NCBI GenBank assembly: GCA_039030395.1
Contig: JBCCEF010000001.1
Span: 180,258-244,257, forward strand
Length of the DNA stretch: 64,000 nt
Direction: 5' to 3'
Origin: Acidobacteriota bacterium
Lineage (GTDB): Bacteria; Acidobacteriota; Thermoanaerobaculia; Multivoradales; JBCCEF01
Shown here: positions 51,530 to 60,807 of the stretch, piece by piece
Position numbering within the stretch: the stretch's first letter is position 1
How the letters are laid out: each line of letters begins with the position of its first letter
Program-made: the position numbers and the translations under genes
The notes under the pieces: model-generated
Told to the model about the DNA's origin: nothing
Seen by the model: the letters and a program-made list of their open reading frames with translations, nothing else
Databases searched by the model: none

Positions 51530-52348
51530 CTACAGCAGCGTGACCGCAATCACCGCTCCCAGCGCCAAGCGATAGGCCACGAACAGCGACAGGTTCTGGC
51601 GCTCCAGCCAGGCGAGAAGCCATCCGATGGTGGCGTAGGCGGCGAGGCCGGCGACGAGAAATCCGACCGCCAGCGGCAGCGGTTCGCCGCCGGGCATCTC
51701 GCCGCGCAGCAGTTGGTAGGCGTCCCAACCGGCGGCCAACAGGCCCACCGGAATGGCGAGCAGGAAGGAAAAACGCGCCGCCGCCGGGCGCCGTAGCCCG
51801 ACAAGGAGGGCGACGGTGATGGTGATTCCCGAGCGAGAGGTACCGGGAATCAGGGCGATGGCCTGCGCCAGACCGATCCAGGCCGCATCGGACACCCGCA
51901 GCGACGCGAAATCCCGCTGCCGGGCGCCGAACCGATCCGCCAACCCGAGGAGCAGCCCGAAGATCACCGTGGTCAACAGGATCACCCAGGCGTTGCGCGC
52001 CACGGTGGCCACCGCATCGCCCCACATCCAACCCGCCACCGCCACCGGCAGGGTGCCCACAATCCAGGCGGCGACGAAGCGGTGAACGGGAATACCGTCG
52101 ATCTCCCTGGGACCGACCGCCTCGTCCTTCGCCGACCACAGCGCGGCGAACACCTGTTGCAGGTCGCGCCGGAAGTAGAGCATCACCGCCGCCAGGGTGC
52201 CGGTGTTGGTGGCAATGTCGAAGAGCAGCCCCTGGTCCTCCCACCCCAAGAACAGGGGCACCAGGATGAGATGAGCCGAAGAGCTGATCGGTAGGAACTC
52301 GGTGAGGCCCTGGACGAGGGCCAAGACGATGGCTTGGAAGAAGGACAT
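51530..52348 (-). CDS. uppP: Undecaprenyl-diphosphatase
   Basis: 272 residues from MSFFQAIVLALVQGLTEFLP; the longer frame runs into the rfbB region. The BacA/UppP signature is complete: GLTEFLPISSSAHLIL with the catalytic Glu and Ser/His, and ALIPGTSRSGITIT with the Arg/Ser motif. About eight membrane helices. It recycles the undecaprenyl carrier for peptidoglycan and O-antigen export. Divergent from rfbB, which makes a sugar precursor for such polymers, and co-directional with the SGNH hydrolase. Confidence 0.96.
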   Translation of the reverse strand: MSFFQAIVLALVQGLTEFLPISSSAHLILVPLFLGWEDQGLLFDIATNTGTLAAVMLYFRRDLQQVFAALWSAKDEAVGPREIDGIPVHRFVAAWIVGTLPVAVAGWMWGDAVATVARNAWVILLTTVIFGLLLGLADRFGARQRDFASLRVSDAAWIGLAQAIALIPGTSRSGITITVALLVGLRRPAAARFSFLLAIPVGLLAAGWDAYQLLRGEMPGGEPLPLAVGFLVAGLAAYATIGWLLAWLERQNLSLFVAYRLALGAVIAVTLL

Positions 52349-52436
52349 GCGGGGATATACTACGGCTTCAAGCACCAGATCGGCGTAGGCAGTATCTGAC
52401 GCTCCGATCCCAAACCGCTCGGAGGTCCCCAATCCC

Positions 52437-53525
52437 ATGCGCACCATGATCGTGACCGGCGGCGCCGGCTTCATTGGCTCGAACTTCGTCCGCCGGGTGC
52501 TCGACCGCACCGACTGGCGAGTGGTCGTGTTCGACGACCTCACCTATGCCGGCAATCTCGCCAACCTGACCGCCTGTGAAGGCGACGCCCGCTACGCCTT
52601 CGTCAAGGGCGACATCGCCGAGCGCGAAGCGGTGCGCCGGCTCCTCACCGAGCACTCACCGCAAGCGATCGTCAACTTCGCCGCCGAGAGTCACGTCGAC
52701 CGCTCGATCGACGACGCCAGCGCCTTCATCCGCACCAACATCGTCGGCGCCTTCGAGCTGCTGGAAGCCACCCGCCGCCACCTGGCCGATGCCGGCGACG
52801 CGGAGAGCTTCCGCTTCCTGCACGTTTCGACGGACGAGGTGTACGGCAGCCTGGGGCCGACGGGTCTGTTCCACGAAACCACCGCCTACGCCCCGAACTC
52901 GCCCTACGCCGCCTCCAAGGCCTCGGCCGATCACCTGGTGCGGGCCTACCACGAGACCCACGGCCTGCCGGCGCTGATCACCAATTGCTCGAACAACTAC
53001 GGCCCCTTCCAGTTCCCGGAGAAGCTCGTCCCACTGATGATCTTGAATGCCCTCGAAGGCAAGGCGCTGCCGATCTACGGCGACGGCCTCAACGTGCGCG
53101 ACTGGATCTACGTGGACGACCACTGCGACGGCGTGCTGGCGGCCCTCGAAGGCGGGCGGCCCGGCGAGAAGTACAACCTCGGCGGGCGCAGCGAGCGCAC
53201 CAACCTGGAGATCGTGGACGGCCTGTGCGCCGCCCTCGAAGAACACCGGCCGGCGGCGGAGAACGCGGCCCTGCGCGCCGCCGGGGTGGCGGCCTACATC
53301 GACCTCAAGACCTTCGTTACGGACCGTCCCGGCCACGACCGGCGCTACGCCATCGACGACACCAAGGCGCGCGAAGAACTCGGCTGGGCGCCGGCCTACG
53401 ATCTCGCCCGGGGCCTCGACGCGACGGTGCGCTGGTATCTGGACCATCGGGACTGGTGCGAGAACGTGCAGTCCGGCAACTACCGGCGAGAGCGCCTAGG
53501 CACCGCCGGCCAGGGGACCATGTGA
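52437..53525 (+). CDS. rfbB: dTDP-glucose 4,6-dehydratase
   Basis: 362 residues. Rossmann GGAGFIGSNFVRRVL, AESHVDRSIDD, the catalytic STDEVYGSLG (Thr-Asp-Glu) and YAASKASADHLVRAY (Tyr-x-x-x-Lys), then NCSNNYGPFQFPEKLVPLMI. This is the complete RmlB pattern. It forms dTDP-4-keto-6-deoxyglucose for rhamnose and related sugars. Followed without gap by rfbC (one shared base). rfbA and rfbD are not in the window. Confidence 0.96.
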   Translation: MRTMIVTGGAGFIGSNFVRRVLDRTDWRVVVFDDLTYAGNLANLTACEGDARYAFVKGDIAEREAVRRLLTEHSPQAIVNFAAESHVDRSIDDASAFIRTNIVGAFELLEATRRHLADAGDAESFRFLHVSTDEVYGSLGPTGLFHETTAYAPNSPYAASKASADHLVRAYHETHGLPALITNCSNNYGPFQFPEKLVPLMILNALEGKALPIYGDGLNVRDWIYVDDHCDGVLAALEGGRPGEKYNLGGRSERTNLEIVDGLCAALEEHRPAAENAALRAAGVAAYIDLKTFVTDRPGHDRRYAIDDTKAREELGWAPAYDLARGLDATVRWYLDHRDWCENVQSGNYRRERLGTAGQGTM

Positions 53526-54094
53526 TGAAAGTCCACACCACTCCCCTCGAAGGCGTGCTCCTCTTCGAGCCCCTGGTGCACGGCGACGAGCGCGGCTTCT
53601 TCCTGGAGACCTACCACCGCGACAAGTACGCCGCCGCCGGCCTAGCGGCGGCCTTCGTGCAGGACAACCATTCAAAGTCCGGCCCCCACATCCTGCGCGG
53701 CCTGCACGCCCAGCGGTGCTTCCCCCAGGGCAAGCTGGTGCGCGCCGTCGAGGGCGAAGTCTTCGATGTGGCGGTGGACATCCGCCGCGACTCCCCCACC
53801 TTCGCCCAGTGGTACGGCGCCACCCTGTCGGACTCGAACTTCCGCCAGCTCTACATTCCGCCGGGGTTCGCGCACGGTTTCTGCGTCGTCTCGCCATCGG
53901 CCCAGGTGGAGTACAAGTGCACCGAGCTGTACCGCGCCGACGACGAGATCGGCATCCGCTGGGACGACCCGGACATCGCCATCGACTGGCCGATCGAGCA
54001 TCCGGTGCTCTCCGCCAAGGACCGCGACGCCCCCACCCTCGCCGAGTGGCTGGATCGCCTGCCGGTCTACCCTGACGCCGCCGCGGACCCATGA
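53525..54094 (+). CDS. rfbC: dTDP-4-dehydrorhamnose 3,5-epimerase
   Basis: 189 residues; the ATG shares its A with the rfbB stop (TGATG). RmlC cupin motifs: HGDERGFFLETYHRDKY, FVQDNHSKS, LRGLHAQ (catalytic His), GEVFDVAVDIRRDSPTF, IPPGFAHGFCV, EYKCTELYRADDE with the catalytic Tyr. It converts the RfbB product toward dTDP-L-rhamnose. Overlaps the next gene by ATGA. Confidence 0.95.
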   Translation: MKVHTTPLEGVLLFEPLVHGDERGFFLETYHRDKYAAAGLAAAFVQDNHSKSGPHILRGLHAQRCFPQGKLVRAVEGEVFDVAVDIRRDSPTFAQWYGATLSDSNFRQLYIPPGFAHGFCVVSPSAQVEYKCTELYRADDEIGIRWDDPDIAIDWPIEHPVLSAKDRDAPTLAEWLDRLPVYPDAAADP

Positions 54095-55566
54095 CCTCAG
54101 CGGACTTCGCGACGGCGGACCTCGACCAGCTCGCCGCCCTTGGGATCTCCCGTTCGGAAGCGGAACGGCAGCTCGCTCAGCTACGCCATCCGCCGTCGCC
54201 GATCCGGCTGGACCGCCCGTGCCGCCTGGATGACGGCATCGCGCGCCTGCCGGAGGGGGACGCCGTCATCATCGCCGCCGCCGAGGAGGCCATCGCCGCC
54301 GGCCGCGTCTCCAAGATGGTGCCGGCCTCAGGTGCCGCCAGCCGGATGTTCAAGGCCCTCCAAGCATTGCGCGATGGTGGCGAGGCAACCGCCGAAACGG
54401 ACCGCTTCTTCGACCGCCTGGACGACCTGCCCTTCGCCGAGGAGTTGCGCCAAGCCACCGGCGGGGATGACCGGGCGCACCTCCTCGAAGCCCTCCTTGC
54501 CGCCGATGGATTGGCCCTCGCCGCGCGACCCAAGGCGCTGATCCCCTTCCACCGGGACGGCGACGGACAGCGAACCGCCTTTGAGGAGCACCTGGTCGAG
54601 AGCACCCGCTATACCCGCGACGCCGCCGGCCGCTGCCGTCTCCACTTCACCGTTCAGGCGAACCATCAGCCCGCCTTCGCAGACCACCTGGCGGCGATCC
54701 GCCCCCGGATTGAGCAGAGCGGAACCACCCTCGACGTCTCCTTCTCTCACCAGCATCCGTCGACGGACACCCTCGCCCTCGACCCGGCTTCCGGCAGGGC
54801 CTTCCGCCGGCAGGACGGCCGCCTCCTCCTTCGCCCCGGCGGCCACGGCGCGCTGATCGAAAATCTGGCGGAACTCGCCGGCAACCTGGTAGTGATCAAG
54901 AACATCGACAACGTGCTGCCGGGCGAAACCGGCCGAGCGGCCGGCGAGGTCAAGACCCTCCTGATCGGCCGTGCCGCCCACCTCCAGCGCCGGGTATTCC
55001 AGGCCCTGGAAGCCCTGGAGCGTGGTGAGAACACGGCCCTCGAAAGGGCCCTGGACCTGCTCACCGGCGCCTTCGGTCGGAAGCTGCCGGAGGCGTTCGA
55101 ATCCCTCGCAACGGAGGAGCAACGCCAGGCACTGATCGACCGGCTCGACCGTCCGCTACGAGTCACCGGCGTGGTTCAGAACACCGGCGAACCCGGCGGC
55201 GGGCCGTACTGGGTGGTGGACTCGGACGGCGGCCAGTCCGTCCAGCTCGTCGAGGCCTCGCAGATCGCGCCGGAGCAGAAGCACCTGATGACCGAAGCCA
55301 CCCACTTCAACCCGGTGGATCTGGTTTGCGCGGTGCGCGACCGCAAAGGAAGGCCCTACGACCTCTCCGGCTATATCGATCCCGCCACCGCCTTCGTGGC
55401 CGACAAATCCCACGCCGGCCGCCCCTTGCGCGCCCTCGAACGCCCCGGCCTGTGGAACGGCGCCATGGCCGGCTGGAACACCGCCTTCGTGGAAGTGCCG
55501 AACTGGACCTTCGCGCCGGTCAAGACGGTGATGGACCTGCTGCGGCTGGAGCATCAGGGACCCTAG
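54091..55566 (+). CDS. DUF4301 family protein
   Basis: 491 residues, ATG overlapping the rfbC stop. Recognisable DUF4301 features are KMVPASGAASRMFKALQAL near residue 75, FHRDGDGQRTAFEEHLVEST, SFSHQHPSTDTLALD, LLRPGGHGALIENLAELAGN and KNIDNVLPG. The GAASRMFK and R-x-GGHGAL blocks look like a nucleotidyltransferase-type sugar-nucleotide pocket, so a role in nucleotide-sugar metabolism is plausible, in line with its fusion to the rfbBC operon. Reaction unproven. Confidence 0.78.
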   Translation: MTSADFATADLDQLAALGISRSEAERQLAQLRHPPSPIRLDRPCRLDDGIARLPEGDAVIIAAAEEAIAAGRVSKMVPASGAASRMFKALQALRDGGEATAETDRFFDRLDDLPFAEELRQATGGDDRAHLLEALLAADGLALAARPKALIPFHRDGDGQRTAFEEHLVESTRYTRDAAGRCRLHFTVQANHQPAFADHLAAIRPRIEQSGTTLDVSFSHQHPSTDTLALDPASGRAFRRQDGRLLLRPGGHGALIENLAELAGNLVVIKNIDNVLPGETGRAAGEVKTLLIGRAAHLQRRVFQALEALERGENTALERALDLLTGAFGRKLPEAFESLATEEQRQALIDRLDRPLRVTGVVQNTGEPGGGPYWVVDSDGGQSVQLVEASQIAPEQKHLMTEATHFNPVDLVCAVRDRKGRPYDLSGYIDPATAFVADKSHAGRPLRALERPGLWNGAMAGWNTAFVEVPNWTFAPVKTVMDLLRLEHQGP

Positions 55567-55645
55567 ATCCACCAGGATCCCCGGTCGTCGGGACGGTAGA
55601 GGCGCTCCCCGGGGCCGGGCGAGCCTGAACGGACTTTGACGAGTA

Positions 55646-55720
55646 GGGCTCGCCCTGCGCAGCACGAGCGCAAACCGCCGGTGGCCTCCCCCTATCCCTC
55701 CAAGCGCTCGTGCTGAGCCC
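55646..55720. repeat. REP-like palindromic element, left copy
   Basis: Can fold into a hairpin: GGGCT, a bulge, CAGCACGAGCGC pairing with GCGCTCGTGCTG and AGCCC. An inverted, diverged copy lies at 56727-56800, on the other side of the low-GC gene. Confidence 0.6.
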
Positions 55721-55820
55721 CCGGATGAGCGACTCCACCGTCCCGACGACCACACCGAATTGCTACCACTGCCTTCCGCCCCAAGCTTAGGATCAGCCCT
55801 GACCTGAACATCAAGCTCGG

Positions 55821-56543
55821 CTACCTCACGTGACGATCAAGTTCCCGCACATAGTCAACCCTGCCGTCCATGGGAAACTTGTTGAAAATCCACCTGATCT
55901 CTCTAATGGGTCCGTTCTTGAACCAAGTTCGCCGGCTACGCCACGGCTGCCCGCGCCATCGCTCTTTGTAGGTAATTTCTATAAAGGGAGAACCGGCCCC
56001 AGGAAAGACCCTGAACTCTAGATTTAGCCCCAAGAATATTGCTCCAATGAGAAGATCAATATTCCTAGGAGGATTCTTGGAAGGGCCTCTCCAAAGTCTA
56101 AGCAGCTTTCTTGAGTCGCTCCATTCTTCGATCCTCCAAGGATATCTTCCGCCTGAAGTCCCTCGCGTCTCGAATTCAATCGCCTTTCCATCGGGATCTA
56201 AAGAGACGGGTTCAAAGTCAGAGTAAGAGGGGTGCCAAGAGGTGTACCTTTTCAGGAACGGCGCCGTCAAAATGGTCCAGGCTTTGTCGGCTTGCTCCGG
56301 GCCACCCTTGAGAAGGAAGCGACCCTCACCCTCCACTGCTACGACGCCATCTTGGCCTACTCCTTGATCGCCGGCACCTCCCCCGTCCTTCCTAAGGAAC
56401 ATCGCCACTACGGCCCCAAGCACACCGCAGAGAGTAACGATGGGCTCATAGTGCCCACCAGGATCAAGGACCCAAAGTACCCCAAATACCACGGCCACAA
56501 GAATTGACAACCACTCGAAAACTCTGAGAACTATGGACGGCAT
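55821..56543 (-). CDS. Hypothetical membrane protein in a low-GC pocket
   Basis: 240 residues. Two N-terminal hydrophobic helices (LRVFEWLSILVAVVFGVLWV and IVTLCGVLGAVVAMFL), then a soluble domain with GKAIEFETRGTSGGRYPWRI, RNIDLLIGAIFLGLNLEFRV and FIEITYKERWRGQPWRSRR. No domain recognised. Base composition is visibly lower in GC than both neighbours and it lies between inverted repeat elements, suggesting recent gain. No neighbour on its strand. Confidence 0.5.
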   Translation of the reverse strand: MPSIVLRVFEWLSILVAVVFGVLWVLDPGGHYEPIVTLCGVLGAVVAMFLRKDGGGAGDQGVGQDGVVAVEGEGRFLLKGGPEQADKAWTILTAPFLKRYTSWHPSYSDFEPVSLDPDGKAIEFETRGTSGGRYPWRIEEWSDSRKLLRLWRGPSKNPPRNIDLLIGAIFLGLNLEFRVFPGAGSPFIEITYKERWRGQPWRSRRTWFKNGPIREIRWIFNKFPMDGRVDYVRELDRHVR

Positions 56544-56930
56544 CTAGTCAGTCTCCCGCGAGTTTTGTTGACCAGCACAACCTGGTCACCGAGGGGGTTG
56601 CAAATCGACAACATCCGCAATTTTTCCCAAACAAACCAACTGAGACTGTACCTCGCTTGAGCACTGTAGGCGAGTAGGTTGAGGCCCGAGTACACGGAGG
56701 TGGCGGCTGGTGCGGGGTCGAGGGGGAGCTCACCGCGAGCGCTCGCACTAGTCGTTGGAGGCCATCGCCGGCTTGCGCTCGCGGTGCGCAGGGCGAGCCC
56801 ATTCAGTGAAAAGTTAGAGCAGGCTCGCCCGGTCCCCAGCGACCCCGCACCAGCCGCCACCGGCCGCACACAAAGAAACGCCGGCCCCGAGACCCCGGAG
56901 CCGGCGTTGAAAGACTGAACGGTTGAGCGA
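56544..56930. other. Intergenic stretch with REP-like element and a possible glnA terminator
   Basis: 387 bases. The left part (56544-56700) is low in GC and shows no gene. The right part holds the inverted repeat element at 56727-56800. Near 56880-56920, CGCCGGC and GCCGGCG flank a short spacer and could form a terminator for the minus-strand glnA. Open frames here are shadows. Confidence 0.5.
56727..56800. repeat. REP-like palindromic element, right copy (inverted)
   Basis: Reverse complement shares GGGCTCGCCCTGCGCA, CGAGCGCAA and TGGCCTCC in the same order with the element at 55646-55720. It also contains its own arms CCGCGAGCGC and GCGCTCGCGG. Confidence 0.6.
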
Positions 56931-58343
56931 CTAGCTGTCGTAGTACAGCTCGAACTCGTACGGGTGGGGGCGGAGCCGTAGGGGATCGACCTCGTGCTCG
57001 CGCTTGTAGCGGATCCAGGTTTCCACCACGTCTTCCGTGAACACATCTCCGGCGAGCAGGAATTCGTGATCCTTCTCCAGCGCGTTGAGAGACTGCTCCA
57101 GGCTCTCCGGCGTCTTGTTGAAGGCCGACAGCTCGTCCGCCGTCATCTCGTAGATATCGCGGTCGAGGGGATCGCCCGGATCGATCTCGTTCTGGATACC
57201 GTCGAGGGTCGCCATCAACAACGCCGTGAAGAGCAGATACCCATTGGCGGTGGGATCCGGGCAGCGGAACTCGAAGCGCTTCGCCTTGGCGCTCTTGTTG
57301 TACATCGGGATGCGCACCGCCGCCGAGCGGTTGCGGGCAGACATCACCAAGTTCACCGGCGCCTCGAATCCCGGCACCAAGCGGCGGTAGGAATTCGAAG
57401 TGGGCGCCGCGAAGGCGAGGATCGCTTCGGCGTGCTTCAACACGCCGCCGATGCCGTGGAGCGCCATCTGCGACAACCCGGCATACTCCTTGCCGGCAAA
57501 CAGCGGCTTGCCCTTTTTCCACAGCGAAAGGTGTGTATGCATGCCGCTACCGTTGTCCTCGAAGATCGGCTTGGGCATGAAGGTCACCGTCTTGCCGGCG
57601 TTCTTGGCGACGTTCTTGATGACGTACTTGAACCACATCATCTGATCCGCCATCTCCAGGAGCGGCAGCGCCTTCATGTCGATCTCACTCTGACCGGCGG
57701 TGCCCACCTCGTGATGGTGCGCCTCCACCTGGATACCGAGATCGCGCATCGCGTAGACCATTTCGCCGCGCAGATCGTGGTACGTATCCGTCGGGCTTAC
57801 CGGAAAGTAGCCGCCCTTGAAGGAGGGCTTGTATCCCAGGTTCGGCTCCTCGATGCGGGCGGTGTTCCAGGCGCCCTCGACCGAGTCGATCTGATACATG
57901 CCGAGATGCTGCGACTGCTGGTAACGAACCTCGTCGAAGATGAAGAACTCCGGCTCCGGCCCGATCCAGCAGGTGTCGGCGATCTTCGTCTTTTTCAAAT
58001 AGTCGAGGCCCTTGCGAGCGACATAGCGGGGGTCGCGGGTATAGGCCTCGCCGGTGATCGGATCGACAATGTTGGCGAGCACCGAGAGCGTCGGCCGCTC
58101 GAAGAACGGATCGATCTTGGCGCTCTCGGCAATCGGCACCGCCAGCATGTCCGACACGTCGATCGCCTGCCAACCGCGGATCGACGAGCCGTCGAAGCCC
58201 ACCCCGTCAACGAAGGTCTTCTCGTCCCAGACATCCACCGGGAACGAACAGTGCTGCCAGGTGCCGAGGAAGTCCGTGAACTTCAAATCCACCATCTCGG
58301 CGCCCTTTTTCTTGGCCAGTTCAAAAAAAGCTTTCGCGCTCAT
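56931..58343 (-). CDS. glnA: Glutamine synthetase type I (GSI-beta-like)
   Basis: 470 residues, full family length. Beta-grasp [26 protein letters not shown], the catalytic [50 protein letters not shown] and [14 protein letters not shown] are present. The adenylylation loop [15 protein letters not shown] keeps the Tyr, so control by adenylylation is possible. Makes glutamine from glutamate and ammonia. It follows a second GS gene on the same strand with 92 bases between them. Confidence 0.96.
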   Translation of the reverse strand: MSAKAFFELAKKKGAEMVDLKFTDFLGTWQHCSFPVDVWDEKTFVDGVGFDGSSIRGWQAIDVSDMLAVPIAESAKIDPFFERPTLSVLANIVDPITGEAYTRDPRYVARKGLDYLKKTKIADTCWIGPEPEFFIFDEVRYQQSQHLGMYQIDSVEGAWNTARIEEPNLGYKPSFKGGYFPVSPTDTYHDLRGEMVYAMRDLGIQVEAHHHEVGTAGQSEIDMKALPLLEMADQMMWFKYVIKNVAKNAGKTVTFMPKPIFEDNGSGMHTHLSLWKKGKPLFAGKEYAGLSQMALHGIGGVLKHAEAILAFAAPTSNSYRRLVPGFEAPVNLVMSARNRSAAVRIPMYNKSAKAKRFEFRCPDPTANGYLLFTALLMATLDGIQNEIDPGDPLDRDIYEMTADELSAFNKTPESLEQSLNALEKDHEFLLAGDVFTEDVVETWIRYKREHEVDPLRLRPHPYEFELYYDS

Positions 58344-58435
58344 GCCCCTCTCCTGTGTTGTCGGTCGTCTTTCAAATCGTGACTAGAAAAGTCGATGGAA
58401 TCTGCTTCGCAAACATGGCTCCGCGAATCGGTGCC

Positions 58436-59764
58436 TCAGGTGGTCGCCAGGTAGCGCTCGATCTCCCAGGGGTGGACGTGGGAGATGTACTCGCTCCACT
58501 CCTGCCGCTTGGCGGCGATGAATTGTCCGTGAATGTGCTCCCCTAGGGCCTCGCGGATCACCGCGTTCTTGTCCAGGGCGTCGAGGGCGTCGGAGAGATT
58601 GACCGGCAGCGTATCGATCTTGAGCCGGCGCTTCTCCCGATGGCTCATGGTGAAGATGTTCTTGTTCACCGGCGGCCCCGGATCCAGCTCCTCGGCAATT
58701 CCGTCGAGGCCCGCCGCCAGCATCACCGTCAACGCCAGGTAGGGATTCGCCGACGGATCCGGCGAGCGAACCTCGCAGCGGGTCGACGGCCCGCGCCGCG
58801 CCGGCACTCGCACCAGCGGACTGCGGTTGCGCTCCGACCAGGCGATGTTGACCGGCGCCTCGAAGCCCGGGACCAGCCGTTTGTAGGAGTTGACCAGCGG
58901 GTTGGTGATCGCCACCAGCGCCGGCGCGTGGCGCAGGATGCCAGCAATATAGCCGCGCGCCAACGCCGAAAGCTGTCCCTCGGCCTCGGCATCGAAGAAC
59001 AGGTTCTCGCCCTTCGGACCCAGCAGGCTCTGGTGGGTGTGCATGCCGGAGCCGTTGACCCCGAAAATCGGTTTCGCCATAAAGGTGGCGTGCAGATCGT
59101 GATCGAGGGCCACCTTCTTGACCACGAAGCGGAAGGTGGCGATGCGGTCGGCGCAGGTCACCGCGTCGGCCTGGCGTAGCGCAATCTCGTGCTGCCCCGG
59201 CGCGACCTCGTGGTGCGCCGCTTCGATCTCGAAGCCCATGGCCTCCAGTTCCACCACGATCGCCCGGCGGCACTGCTCGCCGCGGTCCACCGGCGTCAGG
59301 TCGAAGTAGCCACCGACGTCGTGGGTTTCGACCAGAGTGCGCCCCTCGGCATCCTTGCGGAACAGGAAGAACTCCAGCTCCGGCCCAAAGGCAGTGGCAA
59401 ATCCCATCTCCTCGGCGCGCGCCAGCTGCCGCTTGAGGGTGTGCCGTGGGCATCCCTCGAAGGGCCTACCGTTCGGCTGGTGGACGTCGCACAGCACCCG
59501 CGCCACCCGCGAGCCGTCGCCACTCTCCCAGGGATTGATCTCGAAGGTGGCGAGATCCGGCACCAACAGCATGTCCGACTCTTCCAGACGGGTGAAACCG
59601 AGGATCGACGAACCGTCGAAGGTGATCTCACCGTCGAACGCCTTCTCGAACTGGCTGCGCGGCACCTCGACGTTCTTCAGGGTCCCCATCAGGTCCGTGA
59701 ACTGCAGCCGCAGAAAGCGCACGGCCTCGGACTCGCAACATTTGAGAAGGTCTTTTTCGGTCAT
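58436..59764 (-). CDS. Glutamine synthetase type I (GSI-alpha-like)
   Basis: 442 residues, the shorter length of the alpha branch. [93 protein letters not shown] and RSPDPSANPYLALT show an intact active site. The loop matching the adenylylation site reads PVNKNIFTMSHREK, with Phe instead of Tyr, so it should not be adenylylated; alpha enzymes are instead feedback-inhibited. It is upstream of glnA on the same strand. Confidence 0.93.
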   Translation of the reverse strand: MTEKDLLKCCESEAVRFLRLQFTDLMGTLKNVEVPRSQFEKAFDGEITFDGSSILGFTRLEESDMLLVPDLATFEINPWESGDGSRVARVLCDVHQPNGRPFEGCPRHTLKRQLARAEEMGFATAFGPELEFFLFRKDAEGRTLVETHDVGGYFDLTPVDRGEQCRRAIVVELEAMGFEIEAAHHEVAPGQHEIALRQADAVTCADRIATFRFVVKKVALDHDLHATFMAKPIFGVNGSGMHTHQSLLGPKGENLFFDAEAEGQLSALARGYIAGILRHAPALVAITNPLVNSYKRLVPGFEAPVNIAWSERNRSPLVRVPARRGPSTRCEVRSPDPSANPYLALTVMLAAGLDGIAEELDPGPPVNKNIFTMSHREKRRLKIDTLPVNLSDALDALDKNAVIREALGEHIHGQFIAAKRQEWSEYISHVHPWEIERYLATT

Positions 59765-60063
59765 GATGAAGATATCGGCGATGCGCAGAATGCACTCTAT
59801 TTATCGATCAATCTGCGGATTCTAGGTTCGAATTGCGAGAAAAACAAGACCAAAACTGCATTTTGACCAAATTTTTCTAATCAATGTGCATTTACGACAA
59901 GCGAAGCCGCTTCTCGAGCCGGACCGCGATGGCACCCGAATCGGTCCATCGGCGGCGAGAAATGCGCCAATCCGGAGCCGACCATCGGCCGTAGTATCGT
60001 CAGGCGGCGGCCAAGGTCGGCCGAAGCTGCGAGAATGGCCCCCTCATACAAGAGGAGAATGTG
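59765..60063. promoter_or_regulatory. AT-rich upstream region of the GS pair and divergent TVP38 gene
   Basis: About 299 bases. The part 59775-59890 is strongly AT-rich against its surroundings and should hold the GS promoter. On the minus strand it contains two TTTGGTC-type half-sites close together (within 59845-59875), possible operator boxes. 59900-60060 shows no gene. No sigma-54 type GG-N10-GC promoter was recognised. Confidence 0.4.
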
Positions 60064-60804
60064 ATGTCTCAAAGGGAGAGCTCTGCGGGCTCCAGCGCGG
60101 GAAGTTCGCGCTGGCAGACCATCGGGAAGGGGATCGCCGGCCTGGCCCTGGTGGCCGCCATTGTGTGGCTGGCGAAGGACGGTAAAGAGTACGTTCAGCA
60201 GTTCCGCGAGTGGGTGGAGACCCTCGGCTTTTGGGGTCCGGCAGTGTTCGTTTTCGGCTATGCCGTAGCCACCGTCGCTTTTCTGCCGGGTTGGCTGCTG
60301 ACGGTCTCCGCCGGAGCCATCTTCGGCCTCGCCTTCGGCACCCTGTGGGCCTTCCTTGGCGCCACCCTCGGGGCTTCCCTGTCGTTTCTCATCTCGCGCT
60401 ATCTGGCCCGCGGCTGGGTGGAGTCGAAGGTCGCCGGTTGGCCCAGGTTCAAGGCGATCGACAAGGCGATCGGCAAGGAGGGCGCCAAGATCGTCGCCCT
60501 GCTGCGGCTGTCGCCGGTCTTCCCGTTCAGCCTCGGCAACTACGCCCTGGGGCTCACCAACGTCAAGTTCGTCCACTATTTGATCGCCTGTTTCGCGATG
60601 CTGCCGGGCACTCTGCTCTACGTGTACTACGGCAAGGTCTTTGGCGCCGTGGCGGAGGAAAAAGGGGCGCTCGAGTGGGTGCTCCTCGGGGTCGGCCTGC
60701 TGGCGACCCTCGCCGTCACCGTGATCATCACCAAGAAAGCCAAGAAGGCCCTCGAAGGCGAGGTCGAAGGGGATCTCGAAGAGGGCGACGGAGAGGACGC
60801 ATAA
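60064..60804 (+). CDS. TVP38/TMEM64 (DedA-like) membrane protein
   Basis: 246 residues from the ATG at 60064, preferred to the GTG three bases earlier because of GAGGAG spacing. Family motifs: VATVAFLPGWLLTVSAGAIF, GATLGASLSFLISRYLARGW, LLRLSPVFPFSLGNYALGLT and MLPGTLLYVYYGKVFG. Five or so membrane helices, acidic C-terminus (EGDLEEGDGEDA-like). Probably a lipid or small-molecule transporter. It is followed 3 bases later by a disulfide reductase; the pair is a recurring arrangement. Confidence 0.9.
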   Translation: MSQRESSAGSSAGSSRWQTIGKGIAGLALVAAIVWLAKDGKEYVQQFREWVETLGFWGPAVFVFGYAVATVAFLPGWLLTVSAGAIFGLAFGTLWAFLGATLGASLSFLISRYLARGWVESKVAGWPRFKAIDKAIGKEGAKIVALLRLSPVFPFSLGNYALGLTNVKFVHYLIACFAMLPGTLLYVYYGKVFGAVAEEKGALEWVLLGVGLLATLAVTVIITKKAKKALEGEVEGDLEEGDGEDA

Positions 60805-60807
60805 ACC

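Noticed and set aside
56531-57046. 171-codon minus frame overlapping the glnA 3' end
   Set aside because: Ser/Arg-rich shadow frame across a repeat element and into glnA.
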